From: Gnetum montanum
Taxonomy: Eukaryota > Streptophyta > Gnetopsida > Gnetales > Gnetaceae
NCBI GenBank assembly: GCA_015680685.1
Contig: MNCI01003632.1
Coordinates: forward strand, 367,886-431,885
Direction: 5' to 3'
DNA: 64,000 nucleotides
This document shows positions 10,700 to 21,593 of the stretch, piece after piece (the stretch's first letter is position 1; each line of letters starts with the position of its first letter). The notes beneath the pieces are model-generated. The model was not told the origin of the DNA, ran no database searches, and was given only the letters and a program-made list of their open reading frames with translations. Made by a program: the position numbers and the translations under genes.

Positions 10700-13440
10700 A
10701 AAAATAAAATTTGATGAAGCTCAATGTAGTCTAGGTAGTTCCTAGTGGTGGTGGCTCTTCCATTGGTTGCTTTCCCTTGTTGCCAAGCTTTTGGAACTTG
10801 TATCAATTTAGGAGCACCTTAAGCTTTTCCTCCTCTATTCATAGGTCATGTATTATCCATGCTTATTATGTAATGTGTGATGGAGCTGGTATATCCCATG
10901 GGCATGGAAGCTATGAAAACATTTGATTAGCCTTAACATACCAGGCTACAAATAGCCTTCTCTCCTCTTCGGATGCTTTGGCCTTCTCATGTAATTTATG
11001 ATAATCAGACAACCTTCTAGCTAGGTTTGTTGAAACATATTCCTACCATTGGTAGCTAGCCTTTACAAATTCTAACTTAGAGTTTGCTACCTAAAGTTTC
11101 TATAAAGCATCTTTACAATCCATAAACTCTTTCTCCTACAATGTGTACATGGTTACTACTTTTTGTTCTAGATCATTTCTAGGCCTTCTTGCTGTTAACA
11201 TGGCCAAGTTAGCATAACAAAGATTAGCTAACCCCATGTACTCTTTTAGGTCTTCAATCTATAGTTCCTTATTTTCACTTTCACCTAGTGAACATGGGTA
11301 TAGCTATCCAAGATGGGCTGCTAGTTAGGATTTTGTACCGATATGGAGATGATTCTAGCTTTGGCCATCTAGATCTCTTTTTCATTAATTTTCTTACACA
11401 TTCCCACCTAATCATGGAAGTTTTCTTTAAGCCTTTCATGTTTCTTTGTCTTATTTTTCCACATGTTGAATTCGATGGCTGATTTTTATCGAATGGTGCT
11501 TACCTCCTTCATGGAGAGGATTCTATTTTCTTGGGCAAGTGGCTCATGTCTTAGTTGACCCTCATTAGTTGTTCTTTTAACTAGTGGATGCTTTCTTCTA
11601 ATATATTTTTCTGATTTTGTATAGTGCTCAGCCTCATATTATCGACAATAAGTTGTTTGTTTTCTTCTTAGACTATGGTGAGTGCCTTAGCATGTGAATA
11701 CGTTTATGCTTCTACTATTGAGGCATTTGACACTACTTTCTCCTTCTCATTCTCTATCTACTTATTTTTCTCAATTAAGTGGTTCATTTGCTTTTTTTTG
11801 AACTACTATATTTGGTCAAGTGTAATGAATTTTATGGGATCTCTACGTTCATTTCTCAGGGCTATGAGCTCTTCTTGGAGTTTATGGATTTCTACTTCTA
11901 CCTACTCTACCTTGGTCTCTATCATGACCAATATTTCTTTGGTAGTGATTAGCTCTGACTATACTATAGTGACATCACTTGGGATGTCAAAGAGTGTTTT
12001 CATGACTTGTCCAATCTACAACAATTGATTAAGTATATCTTCATGGTCAGTAGGAGTCACTGAGGTTCTAGCTAATATTTGAGCATCTCTGGCTCCAGTT
12101 GGATTTGTCGGCAACATAATAGGTACATTAAAAGATTATTTGATGTGATCAATGATCACCTTTGCTACTATCACTACATCCTCGTATTACATTACCACAA
12201 CTATGGATCCTTCTCTAGTATTTAGCACCACTTGGAATGATGCAACATTTCGAGAGATTTGTTGTGACCATTGGTTCCCTCCTCTTGACTGTAGTGAAAT
12301 TTGTCCACTTCTAGGATTTGCTGAAACTATGGGATGTATGTCATTATTGATAACTCTATAAAGGTTGGCCTCCTCCCTTGTTCCCCACTTTATGGTTTTT
12401 GCAATATGTTATAGATGACTCATTGAGGGCCTGTAATCATACAATAGTGGTTGTGGAAGTTATTGTTGTTGTTGCTAATACTCTTGCTCTTATTCTTGTT
12501 TCTCTTCATCCTAATCCTTCATGGGTGGTGTTGGTTTTAAAAATTTAGCATATGAAGCATTCTAGGCTCTCCTAGGAACATCATTGGTATATCTTAGGAT
12601 CCCAACTTGCTTGCATAACTTCTTAATCAGGCAAGGAAATGGAAGTGTTAGCTTTCATACCTTCCTTTCTTCAAACTACCTTTGAATTTCCATGAAGTAG
12701 ATTTGTGCAATACTAGCACTGTATTTTCACATAAGGATCACACTTCCCCTATCCACATAGGTGGATAACCTATTTAGTTCTTTAGTCAAGAACAAATGAT
12801 AAGTGCTAATTTTGAAATAGATTCACTCCTCTAGAGTTAGAGTTAGCTCACTATATCCCTTATCTTTATTGCCATATGCCCATTTTAGCCATAATTTCAT
12901 GGTTTTAGCATATGATATTATGGATAGATGTGCTATTTTTGTTCCTTCATTTCATATGTTTAGAGATTTTGCTCTTACCTTGATTAAGTATGAGACAAAG
13001 ACTCCTTTAATGTTGATTGTGATGCCCTCTTCCTTATTATGCCAGAACTGATAGGTTTCTACAAGGTACCATTTTCTACTATTAAATAGGATAGGCCATA
13101 GTAGTGACACCTTAAGTTATGTCTTTACTACTTATGGAGTAAATTCCATGAATGGGCCAAAGCTCATCTCCACAATGACTATGGTCAAAATTGACCTCTC
13201 TTGAATAACTTGAAGGTAGTCTTGTGACAATCTGAGGAGTTGTCCTTACACTTGTGGTTCCTTTATCTCTCCTTGGGAAATTTGTCTTTTATTAGGAATT
13301 TCTTGATGGATATTGTATGATTGGACTTCCTACTTCTCATGTTCTAGTTCTTATCCTTCTGTTCAACCTCTACCTTGGTCTCTTGGTTATTTTCTTGTGC
13401 CTTGTGATGGTCCTCCTTGTGCTCCTCTCTTTAGGATTAT
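10700..13440 (-). pseudogene. A1 extra 3' ORF: long coiled-coil protein of unknown function
   Basis: A coding-like minus-strand region of about 900 codons between spacer and 3' LTR, broken by roughly two dozen stops and a few frame changes. In order: a Gly/Gln/charged N-terminus (from about 13435); a globular-looking part (13250-12600) with YQFWHNKEEGITINIKGVF and RLSTYVDRGSVIL; a Gln-rich linker (about 12520-12470); a middle region; a long heptad-rich coiled coil (about 11930-10900) with VEVEIHKLQEELIALRNE, EENKQLIVDNMRL and LHEKAKASEEERRLF; and a C-terminal tail KGKQPMEEPPPLG near 10745. No membrane segment is evident. The same tail, preceded by an EEEK segment, recurs before the A2 3' LTR at 55940-56090, so the ORF belongs to the element. 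I do not recognise the family. Athila elements can carry an env-like ORF here, but no clear similarity is visible. Confidence 0.65.
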
Positions 13441-13969
13441 CTACAATCATCAAGGATTTAAAATTACTAAGTTATTCTCATATATTCTTAATAATTCTAT
13501 ACCTTACTCATATCCTTAGCTATGTTTGGTTCTTATTTCATTATGATTGTAGAGTTTGAAAAATTTCAAAATTTTCCCAATAATGGTTGATTTTCTTATA
13601 ACCCTTCACAATTATCTATTCGTTTCATATTTGTGGCTCATAATGATGGTTATGGAACAAAATTATTTAATTGTAAAAACATTAATATGATTGATTTTCA
13701 TTAAAATTTTGAAGTTTCCTTTCATTCTTATCCTACCTTCCAAGTATTAGTGTTTTTTTAACAAATAGCTCAAATTTTCCTCACTACCACCCCTCCACAA
13801 CTAAGATTAGCACTTCGGGATCAAATAGGTTTGAAATCATGAAAATCGGAGTAGTAATGTGCAAGATAGAATGTGGGAAAGCTAGGAGGTTAGAGCTCAA
13901 ATCAGAGAAGAAAAATTCAAAAATCTCCTTAGGTTCAAATGGAAGAATGATGAAAAATTTGCTACATGT

Positions 13970-14040
13970 TCACTTATTTATACTTTTTGTGAGATCTGAT
14001 ATTGGGGATTCGATATCAGGTGCCAAAAATTTGCATTTTT
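13970..14040 (-). promoter_or_regulatory. A1 internal promoter-like block upstream of the extra ORF
   Basis: On the minus strand TATAAATAAG (about 13968-13978) is preceded by CAATATCAGATC, CGAATCCCCAATATC and CCTGATATCGAATC. This is the TATA-plus-GATATC layout of the LTR promoters, but inside the element. It lies about 530 bp 5' of the first recognisable codons of the extra ORF. A homologous block is at 59380-59465 in A2. Promoter function is inferred from layout only. Confidence 0.5.
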
Positions 14041-14044
14041 CGTG

Positions 14045-15560
14045 AATTTCTAAGGATGGAAAATGATTCTCTTTGAATATATAGAATGTTTAGAGGAGAT
14101 TTAGAGGGTCTTGGATGATTGATGATGCATATTTCATTAAAAATTTGGCACAAATAGTGTGTAAAGAAGGAATCTCAGGCTATGAAATTTCAGAAGATGG
14201 ATAAGAAGGGTAATGAGTCCATGTTGTCAAAATGATTAGTTTAAATGATATGGGATGGTTTATTGATGTTTGTTGATGCTAGAAGGTTCAAGTTGATGTG
14301 GAATCACTTGGCAAGTATAATATACAATAGTTATACAAGTGGATCCTACCCAAAGCAGGATCCAACTCTTAATGTCCTTGTATAACCATGCATAGAAGTG
14401 TCCTTAGGCACTTAAGGAGTTGAATGTAATGCATACCTATTTAGCAAAACACACATGTTAGTACCACCAAATTGGAAATTTAACTCTATGTTACACAAAA
14501 TCACAAGTTATGACTATTCTTATAGTGAGATGAGACGAACTTAGAAAGGATTGTCAAAAGTGGGACATGAGGTATCTTACCATAGGGATAATGAATTATT
14601 GTGTTTTATTAGTGGTTAAAGTAATTACTAGCCTTTCTATCCAAGATTCAAACCAAGTCCAAACCACATTCCAGTGACATTGCATCATTTCATCTTTTGG
14701 AGTCACAATTGTAAGACTACCACAATTGCAAGGAGTATCATCACTTAATGTATTGTCCAAGGGAGGAGTTTATTCATGACAAATTTTTTTTATTTTTTAG
14801 ATTTCTAAAAATCTAGCTACCTTCAAGCAAGGGTAACATGTCTTTCTAGTGGAACCTCTAGAAATTTATGTTGTGTTCTTTTATTTTTTTTTCCTGTGTC
14901 AACCTTCAAGGTAGGACTTATTTTACTCTTACTCCCATTTTCTGTTAGATCTACAAGGATATAATACAACTTTAGCAACATGATAGAACTCACAATAGTA
15001 ATCCAAAAGAATCCACAAATCCCATTGATGTCACATCCTTTACATTCTAACTTAGTTCTTCACTTTTTGATCCAGGCATAATGATCATAGGTTTGTTCTT
15101 AGTTGTACAATGGAAAAGAATATCATTATGACCATGGTAAGAACCTATTATTAATGGAATGGATGGTTGAATAGTGTGGGATCATTATGCAAAAAATTAG
15201 TCTCTTATGACTTGATAACATAGAGAAATCTTCACCTTATTGGACTACATCTTACCTTTATTCTTAATGTGTCTTATTAACAATAAAAAATTATGTATAA
15301 AGGAAATAGAAACAAAGTATGAAAAAAGATAGTATGAAAAAGGTCTAAAGAACAAAAAATATCAAAGAATGAAAAATGTTAGAGAATTGAAAAATGCTAA
15401 AGAATATTAAAATTTTAAAAAATGAAAAATGTGAAAGAATAAGAAGATATCGAAGAATGTGAAAGATATAAAAGAATTGGAAAAATTATATCAAGAAATT
15501 AAAATGTAAAAAGAATTGTAAAAAAAATGAAAAAGAACTTATTAATTTTAGAATCAAGGT
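14045..15560 (-). other. A1 noncoding 3' spacer
   Basis: Begins (minus strand) with an A/T-rich stretch of irregular TTTTTCATTCTTT-type repeats (15545-15280), then about 1.2 kb homologous to 58160-59400 and, inverted, to 59870-60957. More distantly it matches the integrase-to-LTR spacer of B1 and B3 (shared GGATCCACTTG, CATGTTACCCATGCTTGAAGG, TGATGTCACTG). No coding frame. A TGTGACATCAA motif near 15030 looks like an LTR start but is internal in all copies. Confidence 0.7.
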
Positions 15561-15769
15561 ATAGTGTCTCCCCCACGAATGAACTCATGGGTTAGTATTC
15601 AGAGAATGCTCCCTAGGTCTCCTAGATCATACAATTTAGGTGATTCACTTATCATCTTTATTGATTGAAATTTTTTATTATTATCTTATGTGATCTTGAT
15701 GGTAGTTTAGTTTTGATCATCTAAATCATTATTTCTTTCCTTTTTGATGTATGATTATGAGGTAGTATT

Positions 15770-16290
15770 TCTTTTTAGGTTTCTAGTTGGAGTTATTTTC
15801 TTAGAATGGGAATGCACACACTTTTTCTTTTCACTATTTTTGTGGGCTAGTATGGTAATTGTATTGATGCTAAGAATGATTGATCCACAAATACATCCTT
15901 TGCTTTCAATAGTAATGCATGGAATCAGCTGCATGTGTATGGCTCCATGCTTATCCTCCTTAGAGATCTTAATAGATAGATCTCTCATACTTAGCTTAGT
16001 CTTAATTGTGCTAAGCCATTCTTTCCACATGATAATTGGAAATTACTTACTTTCATTTTTCACATCAATTACCAAAAAGTTTGCTAAATAAGACCACCCA
16101 TTAATAGTGTTCACCACGTCCTCAATCTAACCCAAGGGAATGGCAATAGATTGATATGCAAGCTCCAACCTAATATTACACTCCTTTAATGGTGGGAGGT
16201 TCCATGCTTGATATGTTTTGTAAGATATCAAATTCACCCTAGAACATGAGTCTAGTAGAGCTTTGCATGGTAGATTTCGAGCTACTCGTA
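15770..16290 (-). pseudogene. A1 protease (decayed)
   Basis: Aspartic protease region that would mature the Gag-Pol polyprotein. The minus strand reads CKALLDSCSRVNLIS (about 16265-16220), the retropepsin DSG site with Gly replaced by Cys, then YQAWNLPPLKECNI, SIAIPLG, GWSYLANFLVIDV and an IIMW..WLSTI segment equivalent to the ILGRPWL flap region near 16030. The alignment with the B3 protease (44800-45190) runs throughout. RT should follow but does not: the sequence passes into noncoding spacer near 15750-15560. Confidence 0.75.
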
Positions 16291-16949
16291 AATAGATTAA
16301 AGAAACTCCTAGATCAATTCTCTTCTTAAGGAGTGACCCTACCTTAATCTAGTTTATGACTATCTCTATAAACATGACAATTTGCATGTTTTTGTTGAAT
16401 GATGTTGAAAGATTGTAGTTGGTAGGTGGATCTAATGTAGGAGAAGTCTTTCTTGATGAAGTTCTAACTCTATTAGCCTTTTCTAGACTTGTTCTAAAGA
16501 AAGAACATTTCTTTGTCTAGCCCTTAGTGTTTTTGGTAAGATTATCCACTTGTATGTTCATTACCCTTATAGCTCTCCTTTATTGTGGTTGTGGTGGAAA
16601 TTCCCCTTGCATAATGCATGGTGGCCTTGGTGGTGAAGGATTACAAGGGAAATTTGATGGTCCAACTACTAGAAAATGTGAATAAGGACTATGATCCATC
16701 CTTGGAGTAGTAGGTCTATAGTATTCTAATGGATAATAAGGAGAAGAAGTTTGAACGAATGTGTTTCATAGAGATATTGAATTCTAAATGTAATATCCAT
16801 AAGGGTCTAGTTGCCTATATGGATATTGTTTCCTTGGTGATGGCATTACCCATGTCTGCGATTGCTACCACTACTACTAATATCACTCCTATGATTAAGG
16901 GTAGGCTTTTCTTGGATAATATGTTGGCTGGAAAGTTTTCCTAATATTA

Positions 16950-18913
16950 CCTTGAGGATAAGATAGTCTTATGGGCATCTAGTTTATTACAAAGCTTGCA
17001 TTAAGTGCATACACCCCACATTTCTTGCATGTAGGCCATAATAGGACAACATCCCTTAAGATGTTCATACTAGCACATATTGCATCCTTCCTATTTTCTT
17101 TGAATTAGAGTTAGTGTATTCTTTAATGGTAGCAACGTTTCCTTTGTGCTTATAAATTTCTCTTCCATTGGCTATTTTTTTCTTCCTTTCCTTGCCCCTA
17201 TTAAGTGCTTGTTCAACCTTTTCTTCCACAATCTTTAGGGCAATAGAAAACTTCTCATCCATTGAATCCCAAACTTTCTCTAACTTAGTTGCTATATCAT
17301 TGACAAATTTTTGAATAGGTAGAGTATTTTTCTAAATGACATCTTCCAAGGTTTCATCATCTTTTTTTTCACATAGCTGCACATCTTTCTTCCTAATTGA
17401 TGGATCTCTATTATATTCTTCAGCTAACTCTCTCTTCTTAAGCTCTCCTTTCCCATTTGCAACTTCTCAAATTAATTTATGGATACAATGTGCAGTTAGT
17501 TATGATAATTTACCTTGGTCATAAAACGCAAGAGTTTCTCTAGTTTTTCTCTACAACCCATCTACAATGTGCTTGAGTTGTTTCCTTGGTGAAAATCCAT
17601 GGCCTAGGAATCTATGTAATAGTGAATAGTATCTATTCATTACTACATCAAGGGTTTCATGAGTCCCTTGCTTCCATCCCTCAATATTTTTTTTAAGTTG
17701 GACACTTGCGAATAAGTTTAATATTTACTATTAAAGAGTTTTAGTATGGTACTCTAGGGTCAAATTGATTTAGGTTCTAGTGACCTGCACTAGCAAAATT
17801 TAACTTTTGCTAGTTACTTTCAATATTTTGTAGGGCATAGGCATCATAAAAAGCTTGAAGGAGATGTTGTGGATCATCATTGTAGCCATCTTCAAATCTT
17901 GGCATGTTGTTCATGTCAAGCCATTCAATTTGGCTATCCTTCACATGCTTGGTTGAGATGTGAACAACTTCTAAGATGTTGATCATGCTACGAGTTATCA
18001 TTAGGATTTCATCCTCTCCATCGGGTGTGTACACTCAATTGTAGTAGTACCCATTTTTGTGCTCATCCCTTTCATGATTTCTATGATCCCTTTGTCTAAA
18101 TTGTTCATATTCTTCATCTTTCGAATCAAAATGTCTTGCATAATGATCATGACAGTCATGGTGGTCATGAGTTCTCCTCTCTTCCCTATCATGGTCCTTA
18201 TACTTTTGGCTCCTTCTACCAGAGTCTTTTGATGATCATGAGGATACAAGTGAGGTAGTATGAGAATGATGTCAGTTGGTCCTCTTGTGATGACTATGAT
18301 GTTCTTCTCTATGAGATCTAGTAGGAACTCTTGGCCTTGAGTTCCACCTTTTCCTTGAGTATTTTTCCTCCTACCTAAGCATCTCTACTAATTCAGAGTT
18401 TGATTTATTCTTGATATGTTCATCTAATTATATGATAGGCATCTATGACTAGAACTCATGATTATGGTGGAGTTTTTCAACAATTAAAACATCTCCATCA
18501 AGCTCCTCCAAGACAATAGTAGAATTAACTATATTTTCATTGTCTTGTTCATGTCTTACTTCCATGGCATGGTCCTTCCTTAATTGCTCATTAATTGGTC
18601 CATACGGTCAGGTCATGTATTTGGTTTCATGATACCTTCCAATTTCTTCACTTAATTTTATCCCCTTGAGAGAAGTTTGGAGCATAAGGGGTATTGAACA
18701 TTTCGGTAATAGAATAATGTTTCCTTGAAGATTCCCCCACCTTAACTGGCTATCTTTATGAAAGATGAATGTGAACTTAGAATAGAAAGAATCACGATGA
18801 GCATATGAGATCCTTGTCTACATCAACATAGTCTAGTCTTCCTCTTCTTCGATTATGTCATTACTTTTCTGTAGTTCCTTGGCAAGTGATGTTGTATTTT
18901 TTTCTAAAGCCAT
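16950..18913 (-). pseudogene. A1 gag (decayed)
   Basis: Capsid/nucleocapsid precursor. The ATG at 18913 opens MALEKNTTSLAKE, nearly the same as the A2 start (41030), which supports this start. Conserved N-terminal block ISYAHRDSFYSKFTFI..QLRWGNLQGNIILLP at 18810-18700; a charged, His/Asp-rich region at 18300-18050; capsid core PRFEDGYNDDPQHLLQAFYDAYALQNIE at about 17905-17825; the retrotransposon-gag helices that follow are eroded. A C-terminal Lys/Glu-rich segment (DEKFSIALKIVEEKVEQAL) lies at 17260-17200 and a QYVLV..GML remnant at 17065. No CCHC knuckle is visible. Confidence 0.78.
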
Positions 18914-19020
18914 ATTAGAAATTTATTTTAAGTGTCCTTTGTATTATAATTATAAAGTTTGACTTGGTGTTTCAAGTACAATGAATGTTCTAAAATTAAT
19001 TACTAAGCATACATTGACTT

Positions 19021-19039
19021 GTCCTCAGCAACGATGCCA
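19021..19039 (-). other. A1 primer-binding site (tRNA-Asp type)
   Basis: The minus strand reads TGGCATCGTTGCTGAGGAC one base after the LTR end. The complement of a plant tRNA-Asp 3' end is TGGCGCCGTTGCCGGGG, so the match is good with mainly C-to-T/G-to-A-type changes. It marks 19041-19925 as the 5' LTR. Confidence 0.75.
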
Positions 19040-19040
19040 A

Positions 19041-19925
19041 TGATGAGTAGTGGAGTAATCCAACACCCAACCATACAAGATATGAGTGTTTATGTATAGC
19101 CCAATCATAATTTATGGATGAGGCAATGTGATTACACTAGTAATTGGTTAAGGTTAAGGATTATTGTCTTTCCACATGGAGCTAATATAATCTATGCATA
19201 TGGTTTAGCTCTTCGTGAGGTGTATTATATATTGATGTGGTGTTGGGCATATCTCCTAACTATAATGGTAGAGTGTGAAAATAGTGATGAGTCTAAGGGA
19301 AATGGTAAAACAATCTACTCTAGCCTAGAGTAATGAACATTTATTCTTGGCTTGCCATACATGCCTTGGTCTCATGTAATCATTACTAGAATTACTAGGT
19401 GAGTTAATTACTAAGTGAATCAAGTGAAACCACTACTGGGTTACCAAACGATTATACTTAATGCTTGAAACTAGTGGTACTCATTTCACTTTACTATGAA
19501 CAAGGAAAGTAAAGTACTTAGAGTAATGTAAATGATTAAACTAGGAAAATAGTAGGAATTATGCTAAGTAAAACAATAAAGCTAAGTGGATGCTACAATG
19601 ATGGAAAGCAATCTTGATCTTTATTTCCATCATGAACTATGTTCAAGTACACTTCACTTGATTAAAGACTTCTAAAAACTGCTCAACATCACACTACGTC
19701 CATTCACTTTATTACTAAAGCTATAAAAAAAACTACAAGATTCTACCTAAGGATGAATGACAAGTTGTTCAATTGTGTGCCTAAGTGTCTTATTTATAGG
19801 CAAGCATGTGTGGGACGATATTGGATATCCAACATTGAAGCTTATGCCCCGATATTAGGGATCTAATATCGTAGCTTCAATATCAAATGTTTGATATCAT
19901 AGTCATTGAAAATGATGATTTATCA
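19041..19925 (-). repeat. A1 5' LTR (complete, 885 bp)
   Basis: On the minus strand it begins TGATAAATCATC (19925) and ends CTACTCATCA (19041), directly followed by the PBS. It carries the TATA box at 19791-19800 and the GATATC array upstream. It pairs with 9930-10525. Confidence 0.85.
19791..19910 (-). promoter_or_regulatory. A1 5' LTR promoter: TATA box and GATATC array
   Basis: CCTATAAATA on the minus strand at 19791-19800. Upstream at 19814-19905 are six or more ATATC-type half-sites, several paired as palindromes (TGATATCA; GATATTGGATATCC; CGATATTAGGGATCTAATATCG). Two CGATAT forms keep the CpG seen in B4. Confidence 0.6.
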
Positions 19926-20160
19926 ATTTCTTTAATATTTTTGCCACACAGTGTGGCCATGGCTATATATATTATTTTAAAATGTTTTAAATTTTAAGTT
20001 TAAGTTTTAGTTTTGGCTATATATGTTGTTGATAACTTTACTGCTTTAAGATTTTAAGGCTATAAACATTGTAAATAACTATGTTGAAAATGGCTACATT
20101 GGTTATGTAGAAAATGACTAAACTATAAGATTATGAAAGGCCATAGGATAAAGGTTGCTT

Positions 20161-20512
20161 GCCAGTTTTAGGCCATAGAGGACTATACATATGTGTATCA
20201 CCAGTTTAAGGCCATGGTGGGCCATAGTGCTAATTTAGAGACTTAGTAGACTATGATGCCAGTTTAGAGTCTTAGCAGACTACAGTGTCAGTTTAGAGTC
20301 TTAATGGACTATAATGCTAGTTTAAAGTCTTAGTAGATTGTGATGCTAGTTTAAAGTCTTATAACACTATGGTGTAAGTTTAAGGCCTTGGTAGGCCATG
20401 GGTTTTTCCAATTTTAGGTCATGGTGGACCTCCAATGATGTTTGTTTTGCTAGTTTAAATCCATGGCAGGTCATATGATGTTGCTAGTTTTAGGCCATGG
20501 TAAGCCTAGGTT
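20161..20512 (-). repeat. Tandem array of a 29-bp unit, about 11 copies
   Basis: Units start near 20162, 20201, 20230, 20259, 20288, 20317, 20345, 20374, 20408, 20450 and 20484. The central copies are spaced exactly 28-29 bp. The consensus is close to CCAGTTTAGAGTCTTAGCAG plus nine more bases ending in CAGT; outer copies carry AAGGCCATGGTGGGCC in place of AGAGTCTTAGCAGACT. It lies 3' of the T2 protease in the spacer before the A1 insertion. Confidence 0.85.
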
Positions 20513-21049
20513 GAAAGGAAACTCATATTTGTTTTTGGTGATTTTTTGTTTTAAAGTTTTTATGGGTTTTCTAGTTTATATCATGCTAAAAAAGGAAAAT
20601 AAAGAAAGAAAAATATCATAATAAATAGAAATGCAAATTGAAGTAAGTCTTTAGCCTACATACTGGAAAGGTTAAAACAAAGAAAAAAAAATAAAGTAAG
20701 CAAAAATACTTAATAGGAAACAAAGGAAATTTAGGTTAACAAGCTATTGATGCATGGCTATAAAGGTTACAAGAAATACTATGGAAGAATCATAGGAGTA
20801 CCTCAGTTGTGTAAACCTTTCCTAATCTTTGAAAGATTAGGAAACATGTAAGGTCTATTTTGCATGAGTTTGTATTCCCCATTCCCTTCACTAAAGATGT
20901 TGAAGGAAATATCTTCCCATAGTTTATCTCATTGTTCATCATTAACACTTTTGGCTTTCTTTGCTCTCTCAGGCTATTGGAATTTGTGGCTAGAAGTTTC
21001 CTCTTGAAGCTCCACTTCAAAACCCTACTCTATATCTACGTTGTTGATA
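20513..21049 (-). other. T2 spacer and C-terminal remnant after protease
   Basis: A minus-strand frame at 20790-21020 (starting MKWSFKRKLLATNS) follows the protease closely and may be the eroded end of that polyprotein, but it has no recognisable motif. From 20790 down to 20513 the sequence is A/T-rich and noncoding. Confidence 0.35.
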
Positions 21050-21593
21050 GCTGTTATCACTATGAATGATGATCTCACCTCCCTTGTAAGGAAAGTAAAT
21101 CTCTTGGTGGATAAGTGAAGACATAGCTTGTAATTGGGCCAACCAAGGTCTTTTCAAGATAGGGTTAAATCCTAGCATCTTCTTCACCACCAAGAAATTG
21201 GTAGTTATGGGAAATTACTTCCTTGTCAAAAAATCCAAGGAGATAGACCCCTTGATAGCTACCCTCAACATATTAAAGGACTCGAGAGCCAATGTTATTG
21301 TATGTTGTATTTGCTCAATCAAGCCTAGGTGCTCAAAAGATGGTGCATGGGATAATGTTATTTTTGGCACCATCATCAACATGCACTTGATGCACCTTGT
21401 ATTGCCCTATGCGTATGGTTTTGAAAAGAGGAGCCTTGGTTACTTTGCCATTTTGGGGGTTGGTCTTGACGTCACTATCACAAAACACTAGCGATGTTGA
21501 CTTCTTTTCCCTTGATAAAGAATGAACCATTACCACATGGATGGATTCCTCATTAGTAGGAATTTTTTTACTAACACTGATAGAAGTTAACAT
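21050..21593 (-). pseudogene. T2 protease (decayed)
   Basis: Retropepsin-like domain on the minus strand: YKVHQVHVDDGAKNNIIPCTIF (about 21400-21335), in which VDDGAKNNIIP corresponds to the VDGGSxVNIMP active site, then a degraded central part and YLEKTLVGPITSYVFTYPP (about 21150-21090), corresponding to the LLGRPWLH..AVPST-HQ-LKF end. An open N-terminal part from 21593 (KKIPTNEESIHVVMVHS) precedes it. The wording fits the Tat lineage. Confidence 0.65.

Larger units (their letters stand above)
9930..19925 (-). mobile_element. A1: Athila-like LTR retrotransposon, subfamily A, pol-deleted
   Basis: A minus-strand element. The 5' LTR is 19041-19925, then PBS, gag (18913-16950), PR (16290-15770), noncoding spacer (15560-14045), a promoter-like block (14040-13970), a long extra ORF (13440-10700), PPT and a truncated 3' LTR (10525-9930). 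The two LTRs are clearly homologous over the shared part (same TATA, same GATATC array, same TGATAAATC start on the minus strand). RT, RNase H and integrase are missing between PR and the spacer. It lies in the noncoding spacer of the Tat-like piece T2. No TSD can be read because the outer end of the 3' LTR is lost. Confidence 0.8.

Noticed and set aside
11288-13559. Plus-strand frames of 60-117 codons with hydrophobic stretches.
   Set aside because: They are the antisense shadows of the minus-strand extra ORF, which shows heptads, a second homologous copy and colinear domain structure.
15744-16091. Plus-strand frame of 115 codons, strongly hydrophobic, resembling a membrane protein.
   Set aside because: It is antisense to the A1 protease, whose motifs (LLDSC-RVNLIS, PLKECNI) align with B2, B3 and A2.
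20161-20512. Regularly spaced short repeats suggestive of a CRISPR-like array.
   Set aside because: Units are directly adjacent with no unique spacers, copies vary, and the context is a plant retrotransposon. It is an ordinary minisatellite.
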